Source: an uncultured Clostridium sp.
GTDB taxonomy: Bacteria > Bacillota > Clostridia > Oscillospirales > Oscillospiraceae
Reading direction: 5' to 3'
NCBI GenBank assembly: GCA_904420465.1
Contig: CAJFVL010000010.1
Location: 1 to 40,153 of the forward strand
Length of the DNA: 40,153 nt
A model generated the notes under the pieces. The model saw only the letters and a program-made list of their open reading frames with translations, was not told the origin of the DNA and did no database searches. The position numbers were made by a program, and so were the translations under genes. Below are positions 1 to 8,672 of this stretch, in pieces. How positions within the stretch are numbered: the stretch's first letter is position 1; every line of letters begins with the position of its first letter.

Positions 1-168
1 AGTTGGCAGACCGTATTACGCGTTGTACGCGTCCGCGAGGAACAAAGGGCTGTGCCCGCACAGTGACAACCACCAGCTTCGCTGGTGGATGTGTTCATTG
101 TGGACTCTGCGGGCCGAAGGCCCACTCCTCCCATCCGCCGAGATTTCCGCCTGCGGACCGACAGCACC
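1..168. other. Hairpin-rich non-coding stretch at window edge
   Basis: No gene is supported here. It holds a row of short perfect stem-loops: an 8-bp stem at 70-77/81-88 with a TTC loop, a 5-bp stem GGGCC/GGCCC at 111-115/119-123 with a GAA loop, and TCCGC/GCGGA at 146-150/153-157. The style (short stems, 3-nt loops) resembles the hairpins downstream of ftsY and in the rdgB-yhbY gap. It may be the edge of a dispersed repeat, but the left side is cut off by the window. Confidence 0.45.
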
Positions 169-196
169 TTGAAGAACTCCGTGCGGCTGGTATAAT
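169..196 (+). promoter_or_regulatory. Sigma-A promoter for the 219-1328 gene
   Basis: TTGAAG (169-174), 16-bp spacer, TATAAT (191-196). The -10 box is a perfect consensus, and the AGGAGGTGA ribosome binding site follows at 201-209, so the leader would be only about 15 nt. Confidence 0.6.
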
Positions 197-218
197 GGGG
201 AGGAGGTGAAGAGGAGCG

Positions 219-1328
219 ATGATCTATACCTTTGACGCGAAGGGATTTCTTTTATATCCTGTGATGAAGTCCTGCTTTGGACTGAGTGATGAGAATGTCT
301 ATCAGGCGATTCAGGACGGCTTTGAGATTTTGCAGAGACAGCTGGCCCTGAAAGGCATCTCCTATGACGAATTAAAGGGGGCGCTGATCCCCAATCAGGA
401 TAAGGACAAGTTTGAGACCTGCTTTGTGATTGACGCGAGCAAAATAAATTCCTCTGATTATGGCTGCCATGTGTTTCAAAAGCTGATTCCGCTTTTGGAC
501 AAGGAGAGCACCTGCAGTATCCTGTGCGGGGATTACATTGACATTCTGGATCAGAGCTGCCGCGGCGCTCAGCAGCTGCTGTATTCCGCAATGAATGAGG
601 TTCTGAAGAGGTGCCATGAATCCAGGTATATGCACAGCAGCCAATATTTCCTGATTTATGTGAACCGCTTGAGCAGGGGGCAGCGGCAGAAAATTGCGGA
701 TGGGCTTGCTTCGTACGCATGGTTCACCGGATTTGCGGATTTGACGTATCGTTCCCGGTTTAAAAGCTATATTTCCAACATCCTAACGGCAGTTTGCATA
801 AAAAATAAGAATAAGGTTGTGGTGGCGCACCCGTCGGACTATGCGGATGAGGAGAACGTCAACATGCGTGGGTTTCCCTTTGAATCCAATGGGTTTCGGC
901 TTCTCAGCATCAACGATGACAGCTATGGAGCGTTCCTGAGCTATAAAATAGAAAGCGAGGTGCCGGACAAGGAGGATGTCAGCTTCTCCTTCAACGCGCT
1001 GTTTCCCAAGTTTGACTCCTTTGAAAAAATTGTCCTGCGTGTTTCAGATGATAAATGGAATCAGTACCTGACAGACAAGGAAAAGGGAAAGGGCCGGATT
1101 ATGGAATCGCTGGGGTTTGCCCCCGGGGAGAAGGACCGCTTCATCAAAGAGGCTTTTAGGCAGATATGTGCGAATTATATCTACAACCTGAGAGAAAATC
1201 AGTATGGCGATCTGATGTTTAATGTGTGCATTGAGCTCCCGACCGTTCACGGCGGCATCAGAAAAACCACGGTAGCCCTGAAATACCACCCGGATACCGG
1301 CCTTGTTGAAGTTGTCACCATTACCTGA
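219..1328 (+). CDS. Unrecognised 369-aa protein of lower GC
   Basis: I do not recognise the family. The ATG at 219 follows a strong AGGAGGTGA site, and the frame is open for 369 codons. The product looks soluble: no signal peptide, no membrane segment, mixed alpha/beta composition, with a Cys-containing N-terminal part and a charged C-terminal third (around residues 240-330). No catalytic motif stands out. Base composition is visibly less GC-rich than the flanking genes and codon choice is more mixed, which suggests acquisition by transfer or a different history. It is monocistronic: own promoter at 169-196 and a strong terminator right after the stop (1338-1370). It could be an accessory or stress gene; function cannot be inferred from sequence alone. 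Confidence 0.8.
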   Translation: MIYTFDAKGFLLYPVMKSCFGLSDENVYQAIQDGFEILQRQLALKGISYDELKGALIPNQDKDKFETCFVIDASKINSSDYGCHVFQKLIPLLDKESTCSILCGDYIDILDQSCRGAQQLLYSAMNEVLKRCHESRYMHSSQYFLIYVNRLSRGQRQKIADGLASYAWFTGFADLTYRSRFKSYISNILTAVCIKNKNKVVVAHPSDYADEENVNMRGFPFESNGFRLLSINDDSYGAFLSYKIESEVPDKEDVSFSFNALFPKFDSFEKIVLRVSDDKWNQYLTDKEKGKGRIMESLGFAPGEKDRFIKEAFRQICANYIYNLRENQYGDLMFNVCIELPTVHGGIRKTTVALKYHPDTGLVEVVTIT

Positions 1329-1337
1329 TGCATGCTG

Positions 1338-1370
1338 AAAGGCGCGGCGGGACGGTTCCGCCGCGCCTTT
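1338..1370 (+). terminator. Rho-independent terminator
   Basis: 13-bp perfect stem (1338-1350 with 1358-1370), 7-nt loop; the right arm ends in TTT and the left arm begins with AAA. It sits 10 nt after the stop of the preceding gene. The U-tract is short. Confidence 0.7.
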
Positions 1371-1487
1371 CGTGCCGGAGCAGAGCTGGTTTTGCTCCAG
1401 CGTTTTTGCTCTGCCTTGCCCGCCGGACAGAGCGGCGCGCGCCGGCCGGAAGCTGCCGCTCCGCGCCGGACTTGTTCCGAGATACGC

Positions 1488-1515
1488 TTGACAACATGTC
1501 GGGCAACAGTATAAT
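1488..1515 (+). promoter_or_regulatory. Consensus sigma-A promoter for the GGDEF gene
   Basis: TTGACA (1488-1493), 16-bp spacer, TATAAT (1510-1515): both hexamers match consensus exactly. The start codon is at 1551 with GAGAGGAG just before it. Confidence 0.85.
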
Positions 1516-1550
1516 GAGTTATAAAAATACGATGGGGAGAGAGGAGCGCA

Positions 1551-3443
1551 ATGCAGAGACGGTTCCCGCATTGGGGAAGCCCGCTGGCCGCTACAATGCT
1601 TCTGGTCCTGCTGATCACCGCCGCGAGCTTTGCTGTGACGGGGCGGATCAATACGGCGGAAGAAGAGGTAAGTTTTGAACGCCTGGCGGAGGAGGCGGAG
1701 GAGCTGGTTCACAGCCTGGAGCTGAATGTAAGCTCTGACCGGGATAAGCTCCGGCTGATTGCGGAGATTATGTCCTCCGATCTGCGCGACCCGGAGGAGC
1801 TTTTGGGAATGTACCGAAATACCGGGATCTTTTTCTCCCGGCTGGAGCTTCTGCTGCCCGGCGGCCGGGTTGTTACAGCGGACGGCGGCTGTGTGGATGT
1901 GACGGGTCAGATCTCCTTCGAGGAGGAGGCCGCGCGGGGGGAGCACATCTCAGACCGCGTGCTGGACTGGAACGGAGAGGACTATGTGGTGCGCCATTTT
2001 GTTCCAGTGGAACAGGACGGCGGAGTAGCCGCCATGCTCTGCGGCGTCATTGAGCTTGGGGGGTTGAGGGAGGAACTGCCCTATACCCCCTACGGGGGGG
2101 AGGCTGCGGTCTATGTGATCGACGGTGCCACGGGGGACTTCCTGCTGGATACCTGGCACACAGAGCTGGGCAATATCTGGGCGCTGGGCACCCGTCCCAT
2201 GGCCGAGGGCTATGATCACAGCCAGCTTCAGCAGGGACTGATTGACGGGGAGAGCAACTATGTGGTGTTTGTGTCCAACACCACAAAGGAGCACCTGTAC
2301 TTTTATTATACGCCCCTGGCTATCAACCAGTGGCGGGTGGCCCTCTCGGTGCCGGAGGATTTGGTCTTTGCCGGTGCCCGGAACATACGCGGCCTGCTGA
2401 ACCTGATCCTGATTCTGGAGGGGGCCGCTTTTCTCATCTACATCGCCTGGATGGTGTACTATATCCGCCGGGAGACAGGGGAAAAGCAGCGCCAGCTGGA
2501 CGCCCTCAGTTACATCTACGACGTGGAGAAGCTGCTGTTCAACGCCCATGAGCACCGGGAGAACGTCACGCAGTCCCTGTCGGTGATTGCCCGCATGCTC
2601 CCTGCCCGCCGGGTGGCTTTTACCATGCTGTCGGGGGAGAGGGCGGAGCTGGGCTGCCTCTGGGAGGAAGGAGGGGAGTCTGTCCTCGGATCGGCCCTTC
2701 TGGAGAACGCCCCGGCCATGGCGGCGCAGTTTGCCGGGGGGAAGCGGGAGCTCTCCGCCGATACCGCCCAGGAGGTCCGGGCCATTCTGCCGGGTGCGCC
2801 GGAGGGGATGGGAGATCTGGCGGCTGTTCCGGTGGAGGACGCCGACGGTGTGCTCCAGGGGGTGCTGTCGGCCAGCGGCCTGTCCCGCCGGGCGGGATGT
2901 GCTGCGATGCTGAAAAGCGTGGGGTTCAGCTTTGCCATGCTCTGCGGAAACACGCGCACCTATCGGGAAATGCAGCGTCAGGGGGAGCAGGATGCCCTCA
3001 CGGGGCTGTATAACCGCAACCGGTATGAGCAGGATCTGCCCCGTGTCGCCTCGGCGTGCAGGAAGGGGCTGTGCTGCGTCTATATTGACGCCAACGGCCT
3101 GCACGAGCTGAACAACACCCAGGGGCATGAGGCTGGCGATGACATGCTGCGGTCCATTGCCCGGGAGATCGGCAGCCGCTTTGGCCTGCGGCATGCTTAC
3201 CGGGTGGGAGGAGATGAATTTATCATCTTTGCGGTGGATGAGGCCGAGGCCCAGGTGATCCACCACTGCCGGGCCATGACCGCCGCCCTGGAGCGGGAGG
3301 GCTGTCATATCTCCGCCGGGGTGGCCTGGCGGGCCGCCCCCGTGGAGGACCTGGAGCCGCTGGTCAAGGAGGCGGAGGGGCGGATGTACGCCGCCAAGAA
3401 TGAGTACTACCAGGCGCCGGAGCATGACCGCCGGGCGCGCTGA
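1551..3443 (+). CDS. Membrane-anchored GGDEF protein (diguanylate cyclase)
   Basis: 630 aa. An N-terminal membrane segment (about 12-30) and a second one (about 279-302) enclose a ~245-residue extracytoplasmic sensor region of Cache/PAS-like layout. After the second helix come a GAF-like region (about 325-470) and a GGDEF domain beginning near D481 (DALTGLYNRNR). The active-site motif GGDEF is intact at 553-557, so c-di-GMP synthesis from two GTP is expected at the inner membrane face in response to an external signal. The product-inhibition I-site (RxxD, five residues before GGDEF) is not present: the position reads FGLR. There is no EAL or HD-GYP domain. ATG 1551 is supported by a GAGAGGAG site and the consensus promoter upstream; a terminator follows. 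Confidence 0.9.
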   Translation: MQRRFPHWGSPLAATMLLVLLITAASFAVTGRINTAEEEVSFERLAEEAEELVHSLELNVSSDRDKLRLIAEIMSSDLRDPEELLGMYRNTGIFFSRLELLLPGGRVVTADGGCVDVTGQISFEEEAARGEHISDRVLDWNGEDYVVRHFVPVEQDGGVAAMLCGVIELGGLREELPYTPYGGEAAVYVIDGATGDFLLDTWHTELGNIWALGTRPMAEGYDHSQLQQGLIDGESNYVVFVSNTTKEHLYFYYTPLAINQWRVALSVPEDLVFAGARNIRGLLNLILILEGAAFLIYIAWMVYYIRRETGEKQRQLDALSYIYDVEKLLFNAHEHRENVTQSLSVIARMLPARRVAFTMLSGERAELGCLWEEGGESVLGSALLENAPAMAAQFAGGKRELSADTAQEVRAILPGAPEGMGDLAAVPVEDADGVLQGVLSASGLSRRAGCAAMLKSVGFSFAMLCGNTRTYREMQRQGEQDALTGLYNRNRYEQDLPRVASACRKGLCCVYIDANGLHELNNTQGHEAGDDMLRSIAREIGSRFGLRHAYRVGGDEFIIFAVDEAEAQVIHHCRAMTAALEREGCHISAGVAWRAAPVEDLEPLVKEAEGRMYAAKNEYYQAPEHDRRAR

Positions 3444-3464
3444 GGGAACAGGATCCAGAGCTGC

Positions 3465-3503
3465 CAGCCGCCCGCTTCCCTTTGGAAGCGGGCGGCTGGT
3501 TTT
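3465..3503. terminator. Strong terminator between convergent genes
   Basis: 15-bp perfect stem (3465-3479 with 3484-3498), 4-nt loop, followed by a T-rich tail on the plus strand. It lies between the GGDEF gene and the convergent cca gene and may serve both. Confidence 0.85.
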
Positions 3504-3534
3504 CTGTGCAGAACGCGCTGTGCCGGGAGCGGGA

Positions 3535-4881
3535 TCAGGGGGAAAAGGGGGGCGCCTCCCCGGCGCGCTGGGCCAGCGCCTTCAGCAGGGCGGCCCGGTC
3601 GTTGGGGAGGGTCCCATCTGCCGCCTGCTCCAGCAGGGCCCGGAGGGCGCGGCCGATCTCCGGGCCGGACAGGCCGGCGGCCAGGGCGTCGTGCCCGTCC
3701 ACGGCCAGATCCCTTAAGGTGAGGCAGGGGCGGCGCGCCAGCAGCTGACGGGCCAGCTCCTCCGCCCGGTCCAGGCTGTCCAGACCGCCTTCCTGCCCGG
3801 GGGCGCAGGCCAGGGCGTCCGCCCGCTTCAGGGCCAGCAGGTGGAAGAACAGCTCGGACCCGAGGCGGGACAGCCATCGCCCCGCCCAGGCCTCGGTGGG
3901 CTCCACGGGCAGGTGGTGACGCTCCACAAGAGCCACAGTGTGGGTCCGCAGTGCATGGGGAAGCCGCAGGCGGACAAGGGCTGCATCCGCCAGGGCGGCG
4001 CTCACCTTGGGATGGCCGTAGAAATGACCCCTCCCAGCCTCATCCAGGGAGAAGCAGGGGGGCTTGCCCGCGTCGTGGAGCAGGGCGGCCAGCCGCAGGG
4101 CGGGGACCGGGGGGACCCCCTCCAGGGTTTTGACGCTGTGGGTGTACACGTCCCAGCGGTGGTGGGGATTGCGCTGGTCAAAGCCCACGCAGGGCCCCAG
4201 CTCGGGGACGGCCTGGACGGCCGCCTCCGGGAAGTCCAGCAGGATACCCCCTGCGCCGGGGGAGCAGAGCAGCCGCAGCCACTCGGCGGAGATGCGCTCC
4301 CAGGCCACCAGGGAGAGCTGGGGGATGTGCCGCCGCAGGGCGGCGGCGGTGTCCGGGTGGAGGGAAAAACCCAGCTGGGCGGCCAGCCGCAGCCCCCGGA
4401 GGACACGCAGGGCGTCCTCCTCAAAGCGGCGGCCGGGCTCCCCCACACAGCGCACCAGCTTCTGCTCCAGGTCGGCCCGGCCGCCGAAGGGGTCGGTGAA
4501 CTGCCCGTCCAGCCCCCAGGCCATGGCGTTGACGGTGAAGTCCCGGCGGGCCAGGTCCTCCTCCAGGGAGGGAGTGAACTCCACCCGGTCGGGGCGGCGG
4601 TGGTCGGAGTAGCCCCCCTCCCGGCGGAAGGTGGTCACCTCGATGGGCAGGCCGCCGGACAGGACCGTGACAGTGCCGTGGCGCAGCCCCGTCTCCACAC
4701 AGCGCAGGCCGGAGCAGGCTGCCTCCACCTGCTCCGGCAGGGCGGAGGTGGCCGCGTCGTAGTCGTGGGGGGCCAGCCCCAGCAGGCTGTCCCGCACGCA
4801 GCCCCCCACCAGTACGGCCCGGAAGCCGGCCCCCTCCAGCCGCTCCAGAACCGCCAGTGCCCTGGGGTCCCAGTCCGTCAT
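3535..4881 (-). CDS. cca: CCA tRNA nucleotidyltransferase
   Basis: 448 aa, normal length for the bacterial class II CCA-adding enzyme, which builds or repairs the 3' CCA of tRNAs using CTP and ATP. The N-terminal head shows the polymerase-beta fold signature LVGGCVRD, the metal-binding D-x-D (HDYDAATSA) and RRDFTVNAMAW; the middle contains the RNA-binding fold, and a C-terminal HD-type segment LLHDAGKP follows. That HD domain is typical of Firmicute and proteobacterial CCA enzymes with added phosphohydrolase activity. Start ATG at 4881 has AAAGGAGG at a good distance. It stands alone between a convergent GGDEF gene and the O-acylation genes upstream, from which it is separated by a terminator. 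Confidence 0.96.
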   Translation of the reverse strand: MTDWDPRALAVLERLEGAGFRAVLVGGCVRDSLLGLAPHDYDAATSALPEQVEAACSGLRCVETGLRHGTVTVLSGGLPIEVTTFRREGGYSDHRRPDRVEFTPSLEEDLARRDFTVNAMAWGLDGQFTDPFGGRADLEQKLVRCVGEPGRRFEEDALRVLRGLRLAAQLGFSLHPDTAAALRRHIPQLSLVAWERISAEWLRLLCSPGAGGILLDFPEAAVQAVPELGPCVGFDQRNPHHRWDVYTHSVKTLEGVPPVPALRLAALLHDAGKPPCFSLDEAGRGHFYGHPKVSAALADAALVRLRLPHALRTHTVALVERHHLPVEPTEAWAGRWLSRLGSELFFHLLALKRADALACAPGQEGGLDSLDRAEELARQLLARRPCLTLRDLAVDGHDALAAGLSGPEIGRALRALLEQAADGTLPNDRAALLKALAQRAGEAPPFSP

Positions 4882-4927
4882 GGTATCGCCTCCTTTTCTC
4901 CATCATAGCAAACCGCCCTGGAAAAGA

Positions 4928-4958
4928 CAAGGCCCGGACGGGGGACGTCCGGGCCTTG
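4928..4958 (-). terminator. Terminator of the MBOAT-DHHW operon
   Basis: 12-bp perfect stem (4928-4939 with 4947-4958). Read on the minus strand the stem is followed by TCTTTTCC. It lies 10 bp past the stop of the DHHW gene. Confidence 0.75.
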
Positions 4959-4968
4959 GGGCAAACGC

Positions 4969-6087
4969 TTACCGCGCCAGATACATCAGATTCTGGTCGG
5001 TGACAAAGTTGGAGAAGTTGTAGAGCACCAGCACGGAGTCAATGTCGTTTTGAGCGATATAGTCCTTCAGGCTGGTCTTGTTGTACCGCAGGTCAAAGAG
5101 GTGGATCTCCGAGAAGCGCTCGGTGAGGAAGGGGGTCAGGGAGTCGGAATAGGAGTCCCGGACGATGAGGATTTTGGGCGCGTCGGTCTGCTGGGTGCGG
5201 ATGATCCGCAGGCCCTGGACCCCGCCCAGGAAGTAGGAGTACTTGTCCTTCACGTCCAGGTAGCTGTCCACATAGAGGGGCCCGTCGGTGAGCTGGCCGT
5301 TGTCGTAGTAGGTGTTGGTGACGCCCTCGCCGGAGACATAGGTGTCGATGGAGTCGGGGGGCAGCCACCGCACCCCGGAGGTGGAGAACAGGGTGCCGTA
5401 GAAGTCCTCGGTCACCGTGGTCTTTTCATAGTCGTTCAGATCCAGGGGCTCCATCCCCAGGGCCTCCAGAATGGCGTTGGCCCCATAGTAGGCCCCCAGG
5501 CTGGTCCAGTGGTGGTCGGTGCGGTAGTAGATGTCCTCATCCTTGTGCTGGAGCAGGGGGGAGGCCATGTCGATGGTGCTGGCCCCGGTGGAGAAGTAGA
5601 GCTGGTCGATGATGGACAGCTCGTCGGCGGTGGGGGCGCCCTGGGGCAGCTTGTCCGCCCAGACGGCGGCCGCCGTGGGGATCAGGCCGAAGTAGACGGG
5701 CACCCCGGCGGTGCCGGCCAGCTGGTCCAGATAGCCCATGTCGGTCCACACCTTGTCCATGTCCGGGTCGTCCACCCGGCTGATGAGGGCCTGGTCCTTG
5801 GCAAAGTAGATGCCGTTGTTCTCCTGCTTGCCGCTGACCCGCTCGCCCCAGGCCTTCAGGGCCACCCAGAAGTCCCGGCCCACAATGTGGTCGGAGACGT
5901 AGTCCTCCGCGTCCTCCATGAAGGTGCCGTTTTGCAGGGCCTCCAGGCTGAGCTTAGGGGGCGACTGGAGGTAGCGGTTCTCCAGCGGGGAGAAGCTGAC
6001 GTCGGGCAGCAGCAGGCTGACCAGGGAGATGCCGCCGATGAACAGGCAGAACAGAACGGTAATCACGATGCTGTATTTCTTTGTCAT
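4969..6087 (-). CDS. DHHW-motif protein (AlgJ/AlgX-like, polymer O-acetylation)
   Basis: 372 aa. One N-terminal membrane anchor (about 6-29) and then an extracytoplasmic domain. The diagnostic D191-H192-H193-W194 motif lies in a YYRTDHHWTSLG context, as in the DHHW family related to the SGNH-like AlgJ/AlgX proteins. These take acyl groups handed over by an MBOAT membrane protein and place them on an exported polysaccharide. It begins 15 bp after the MBOAT gene, so the two are co-transcribed, and a terminator follows. The polymer acted on cannot be told from the window: no glycosyltransferases are nearby. Assignment to the family is firm; the acetyl substrate is inferred from better-known relatives. 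Confidence 0.88.
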   Translation of the reverse strand: MTKKYSIVITVLFCLFIGGISLVSLLLPDVSFSPLENRYLQSPPKLSLEALQNGTFMEDAEDYVSDHIVGRDFWVALKAWGERVSGKQENNGIYFAKDQALISRVDDPDMDKVWTDMGYLDQLAGTAGVPVYFGLIPTAAAVWADKLPQGAPTADELSIIDQLYFSTGASTIDMASPLLQHKDEDIYYRTDHHWTSLGAYYGANAILEALGMEPLDLNDYEKTTVTEDFYGTLFSTSGVRWLPPDSIDTYVSGEGVTNTYYDNGQLTDGPLYVDSYLDVKDKYSYFLGGVQGLRIIRTQQTDAPKILIVRDSYSDSLTPFLTERFSEIHLFDLRYNKTSLKDYIAQNDIDSVLVLYNFSNFVTDQNLMYLAR

Positions 6088-6102
6088 GGCGCATACCTCC
6101 TG

Positions 6103-7506
6103 TCAGAAGCGGAAATAGAGGAAGGGGTTGTAGGTGCCGTCCACCAGGTAGGCGGTGCACACCACCAGTCCGGCCAGGATGAGCACCACGCCGGAGACTT
6201 GTGCCGCCCGCTGGGGCAGCTTTTGAAACAGCCTGACCCCCAGAGGGACGCTGGCCAGAGCGGCCACGCACAAAATGGGCAGATAGCTGCGCAGGTAGTA
6301 GACGAAGTCTCCGTTTGTCAGGGGAGCGCCGGCCAGGCCGAACATGACGGACAGATAGCCCTGGAGCTGGGTGAAGTCCTCGATGGCGAAGATGGCCCAG
6401 CTGACCAGGATGAAAAACAGGGCGTACAGGTGCTGGAGGAGGGCGGGCAGCTTCTGGAGCAGCCTGCCCAGCCACAGCTTCTCGGCCACCAGCAGCACAA
6501 AGAAGTACAGTCCCCAGATCACATAGTTCCAGCTGGCCCCGTGCCAGAAGCCGGTGGCCGCCCACACCACCAGCAGGTTGAAAACCCACCGGGGCTTGGA
6601 GCAGCGGTTGCCCCCCAGGGGGATATACAGGTACTCCCGGAACCAGGTGGACAGGGAGATGTGCCACCGCCGCCAGAACTCGGTGATGCTTTTGGAGATA
6701 TAGGGGTAGTTGAAGTTCTCCATGAACTCGAAGCCCAGCATCCGCCCCAGGCCGATGGCCATGTCGGAGTAGCCCGAGAAGTCAAAGTAGATCTGGAAGG
6801 TGAAGGCCAGCACCCCCAGCCAGGCTCCGGCCACCGTCAGGTCGGTGACCGCCATGGCCTTGTAGCTCTCCCACAGCATCCCCACGTTGTTGGCGATGAG
6901 CAGCTTTTTGCCCAGGCCCACCATGAAGCGCTGCACGCCGGAGGCGAACTGCTCGGTGGAGTTGGTGCGGCTGTCCAGCTGGTCGGCCAGATCCTTGTAC
7001 TTGATGATGGGCCCGGCGATGAGCTGGGGAAACAGGGTGACGAAGGTGCCGAAGCTGATGATATTGCGCTGGACCTGGGCGTCCCCCCGGTAGACGTCGA
7101 TGGTGTAGCTCATGGTCTGGAAGGTGTAGAAGGAGATGCCGATGGGCAGGTGAATACCCAGCACCGGCACAAAGGTCAGACCCAGGGCCTGGAGGGAGGA
7201 GGCCAGGAAGTCCCAGTACTTGAAAAAGAGCAGAAGCAGCAGGTTGAAGAACATGGACGAGGCCACTGCCAGCTTGGCCCCCCGGATGTTCCCCTTGCTT
7301 TTGCACTTCTCCACCAGCATGCCGTGGGTGAAGTCGATGGCGGTGGACAGCAGCATGATGACCACATAATCCCGCTCGCCCCAGTAGTAGAAGAACAGGG
7401 AGGAGAGCAGCAGCACCAGGTTGCGGAAGCGCAGGGGGACGAGGTAGTAGACCAGCAGGGTCACAACCAGAAAGTAGAACAGAAAGACAGGTGTGGAAAA
7501 TACCAT
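6103..7506 (-). CDS. MBOAT-family O-acyltransferase (AlgI/DltB-like)
   Basis: 467 aa polytopic membrane protein, typical for bacterial AlgI-type MBOATs. Key motifs are present: LPIGISFYTFQTMSY in the N-terminal half, EFWRRWHISLSTW with H282, and GFWHGASWNYVIWG with the predicted catalytic H322. It moves an acyl group, usually acetyl from acetyl-CoA, across the membrane for transfer onto a cell-surface polymer. The partner DHHW protein is encoded 15 bp downstream. Start ATG at 7506 has AGGAGCC upstream. A hairpin at 7560-7588 lies between this gene and the DUF4358 lipoprotein gene before it, so expression relative to that gene may be tuned. The AlgI reading is favoured over DltB because dltA, dltC and dltD are absent. 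Confidence 0.93.
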   Translation of the reverse strand: MVFSTPVFLFYFLVVTLLVYYLVPLRFRNLVLLLSSLFFYYWGERDYVVIMLLSTAIDFTHGMLVEKCKSKGNIRGAKLAVASSMFFNLLLLLFFKYWDFLASSLQALGLTFVPVLGIHLPIGISFYTFQTMSYTIDVYRGDAQVQRNIISFGTFVTLFPQLIAGPIIKYKDLADQLDSRTNSTEQFASGVQRFMVGLGKKLLIANNVGMLWESYKAMAVTDLTVAGAWLGVLAFTFQIYFDFSGYSDMAIGLGRMLGFEFMENFNYPYISKSITEFWRRWHISLSTWFREYLYIPLGGNRCSKPRWVFNLLVVWAATGFWHGASWNYVIWGLYFFVLLVAEKLWLGRLLQKLPALLQHLYALFFILVSWAIFAIEDFTQLQGYLSVMFGLAGAPLTNGDFVYYLRSYLPILCVAALASVPLGVRLFQKLPQRAAQVSGVVLILAGLVVCTAYLVDGTYNPFLYFRF

Positions 7507-7559
7507 AGCGGCTCCTCCTAGGGGGTTTGTAGGATGGGAAAAGTGCGCATCTCATAAGA

Positions 7560-7593
7560 TCCGGCGGACGAGAGACTCGTCCGCCGGATTTTT
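7560..7593. terminator. Perfect hairpin between lipoprotein and MBOAT genes
   Basis: 13-bp perfect stem (7560-7572 with 7576-7588), AGA loop. The T-run (TTTTT, 7589-7593) is on the plus-strand side, although all genes nearby lie on the minus strand; on the minus strand an A-run precedes the stem and the tail is only mildly T-rich (ATCTTAT). It may be a leaky terminator or an mRNA-stabilising stem within the operon. Confidence 0.6.
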
Positions 7594-7625
7594 CCGTTGG
7601 CTCGTCAGGGCCGGGTTAGTATGCC

Positions 7626-8672
7626 TCAGAACAGGGCATTGAAGTCGTTGACGATGGCGTCGCAGCTCTCGTTGACCACCAGCATGACATAGTTGCCGTT
7701 GGACACGATGCGGGAGCTGTTCAGCCACATCTCGGTGGGGCCGGGATACCAGGCGCCGGGCATACCGCCGTCTGCCCCGGTCATGTAGTCGATGCGGGCC
7801 TGGAAGATGGCCTTGACGGCCTCCACGTCGGCGCTGTCAGACACCTGAACCAGGGCCACGTCGCCGGCAGAGGCGGGACTCATGCCGCACTGGTAGACCA
7901 CCAGCTGCTGGGTGGAGATGCCGGTGAGGCCGGCATAGAAGCTGTCCAGTCCGGTGCTGTCCACGGCCATCATAAAGGGCATCTCGTAGGCGGTATTGAT
8001 GGTGTCGAAAAAGGACTGCAGGTCCACATTTTCCGCGGCGGGCGTCTCAGGCTCACTGGGGGTTTCGGCGCCGCCCTGAGAGCTGTCCCCCGTCCCTCCG
8101 GCAGAGCTGTCGCCGGCGTCGGCGGGGGCGTCCTCCCAGCGGCAGCGGACGGTGCAGGAGGCGGTCAGGTCGCCGTAGGTCAGGGTGACGGTGGCCTGGC
8201 CGGGGGCGACGGCGGTGATGGTGCCGTCCTGGGCCACGGTGGCCACGGCCTCGTCGCTGGAGGCGAAGGCGGCCTCCCCCTGGGCGCCGGCGGGGGCCTG
8301 GTACTTCAACTGGAAGGTGGAGCCGGCGGAGAAGAGGGTAAAATCAGTGCGGTTCAGGGTCAGCTGGGCAGTCTGGCTGTTTCCGCCCCCGGCAGTGCCG
8401 GAGGAGGAGCCGCCCTGGGAGGCGGAGCCGGAGGAGGTGCCGCCGCCCTCCGGGGTGGAGGCGCTGCCCGACTCGTCAGGCAGGCTGGCGGAGCCGCCCG
8501 CAGACTGGTCGGAGCCGCTTCCGGAGGCGCTGGAACTATCTCCCACGCTGGAAGAGCCGCCGGCAGAGCTGCCTCCCTGGCTGGAGGAACTGCCGCCGCC
8601 TCCGCCGCAGGCGGAGAGCAGGGACAGGGAGAGGGCACAGGCAAGAATCAGGGCAAAGGCGCGTCGCTTCAT
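7626..8672 (-). CDS. Lipoprotein with Ig-like (BIG2) and DUF4358 domains
   Basis: 348 aa. Signal peptide with lipobox L19-S-A-C22, so it is predicted to be diacylglyceryl-anchored outside the membrane. Then an 80-residue Gly/Ser-rich linker, a BIG2-type Ig-like domain (about 103-177, ending in the usual ...VATVAQDGTITAVAPG pattern), a second short Ser/Gly/Pro linker, and a C-terminal DUF4358 domain (about 220-348). DUF4358 proteins are often found beside MBOAT/DHHW gene pairs in Clostridia, and this gene sits just upstream of such a pair on the same strand. A role in the same surface-modification process is inferred from context; no catalytic residues are evident. Confidence 0.85.
   Translation of the reverse strand: MKRRAFALILACALSLSLLSACGGGGGSSSSQGGSSAGGSSSVGDSSSASGSGSDQSAGGSASLPDESGSASTPEGGGTSSGSASQGGSSSGTAGGGNSQTAQLTLNRTDFTLFSAGSTFQLKYQAPAGAQGEAAFASSDEAVATVAQDGTITAVAPGQATVTLTYGDLTASCTVRCRWEDAPADAGDSSAGGTGDSSQGGAETPSEPETPAAENVDLQSFFDTINTAYEMPFMMAVDSTGLDSFYAGLTGISTQQLVVYQCGMSPASAGDVALVQVSDSADVEAVKAIFQARIDYMTGADGGMPGAWYPGPTEMWLNSSRIVSNGNYVMLVVNESCDAIVNDFNALF

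Noticed and set aside
5050-7521. An 823-codon open frame opposite the MBOAT and DHHW genes
   Set aside because: Same GC effect; Gly/Val/Asp/Gln-rich translation, no RBS, and both real genes have clear family motifs.
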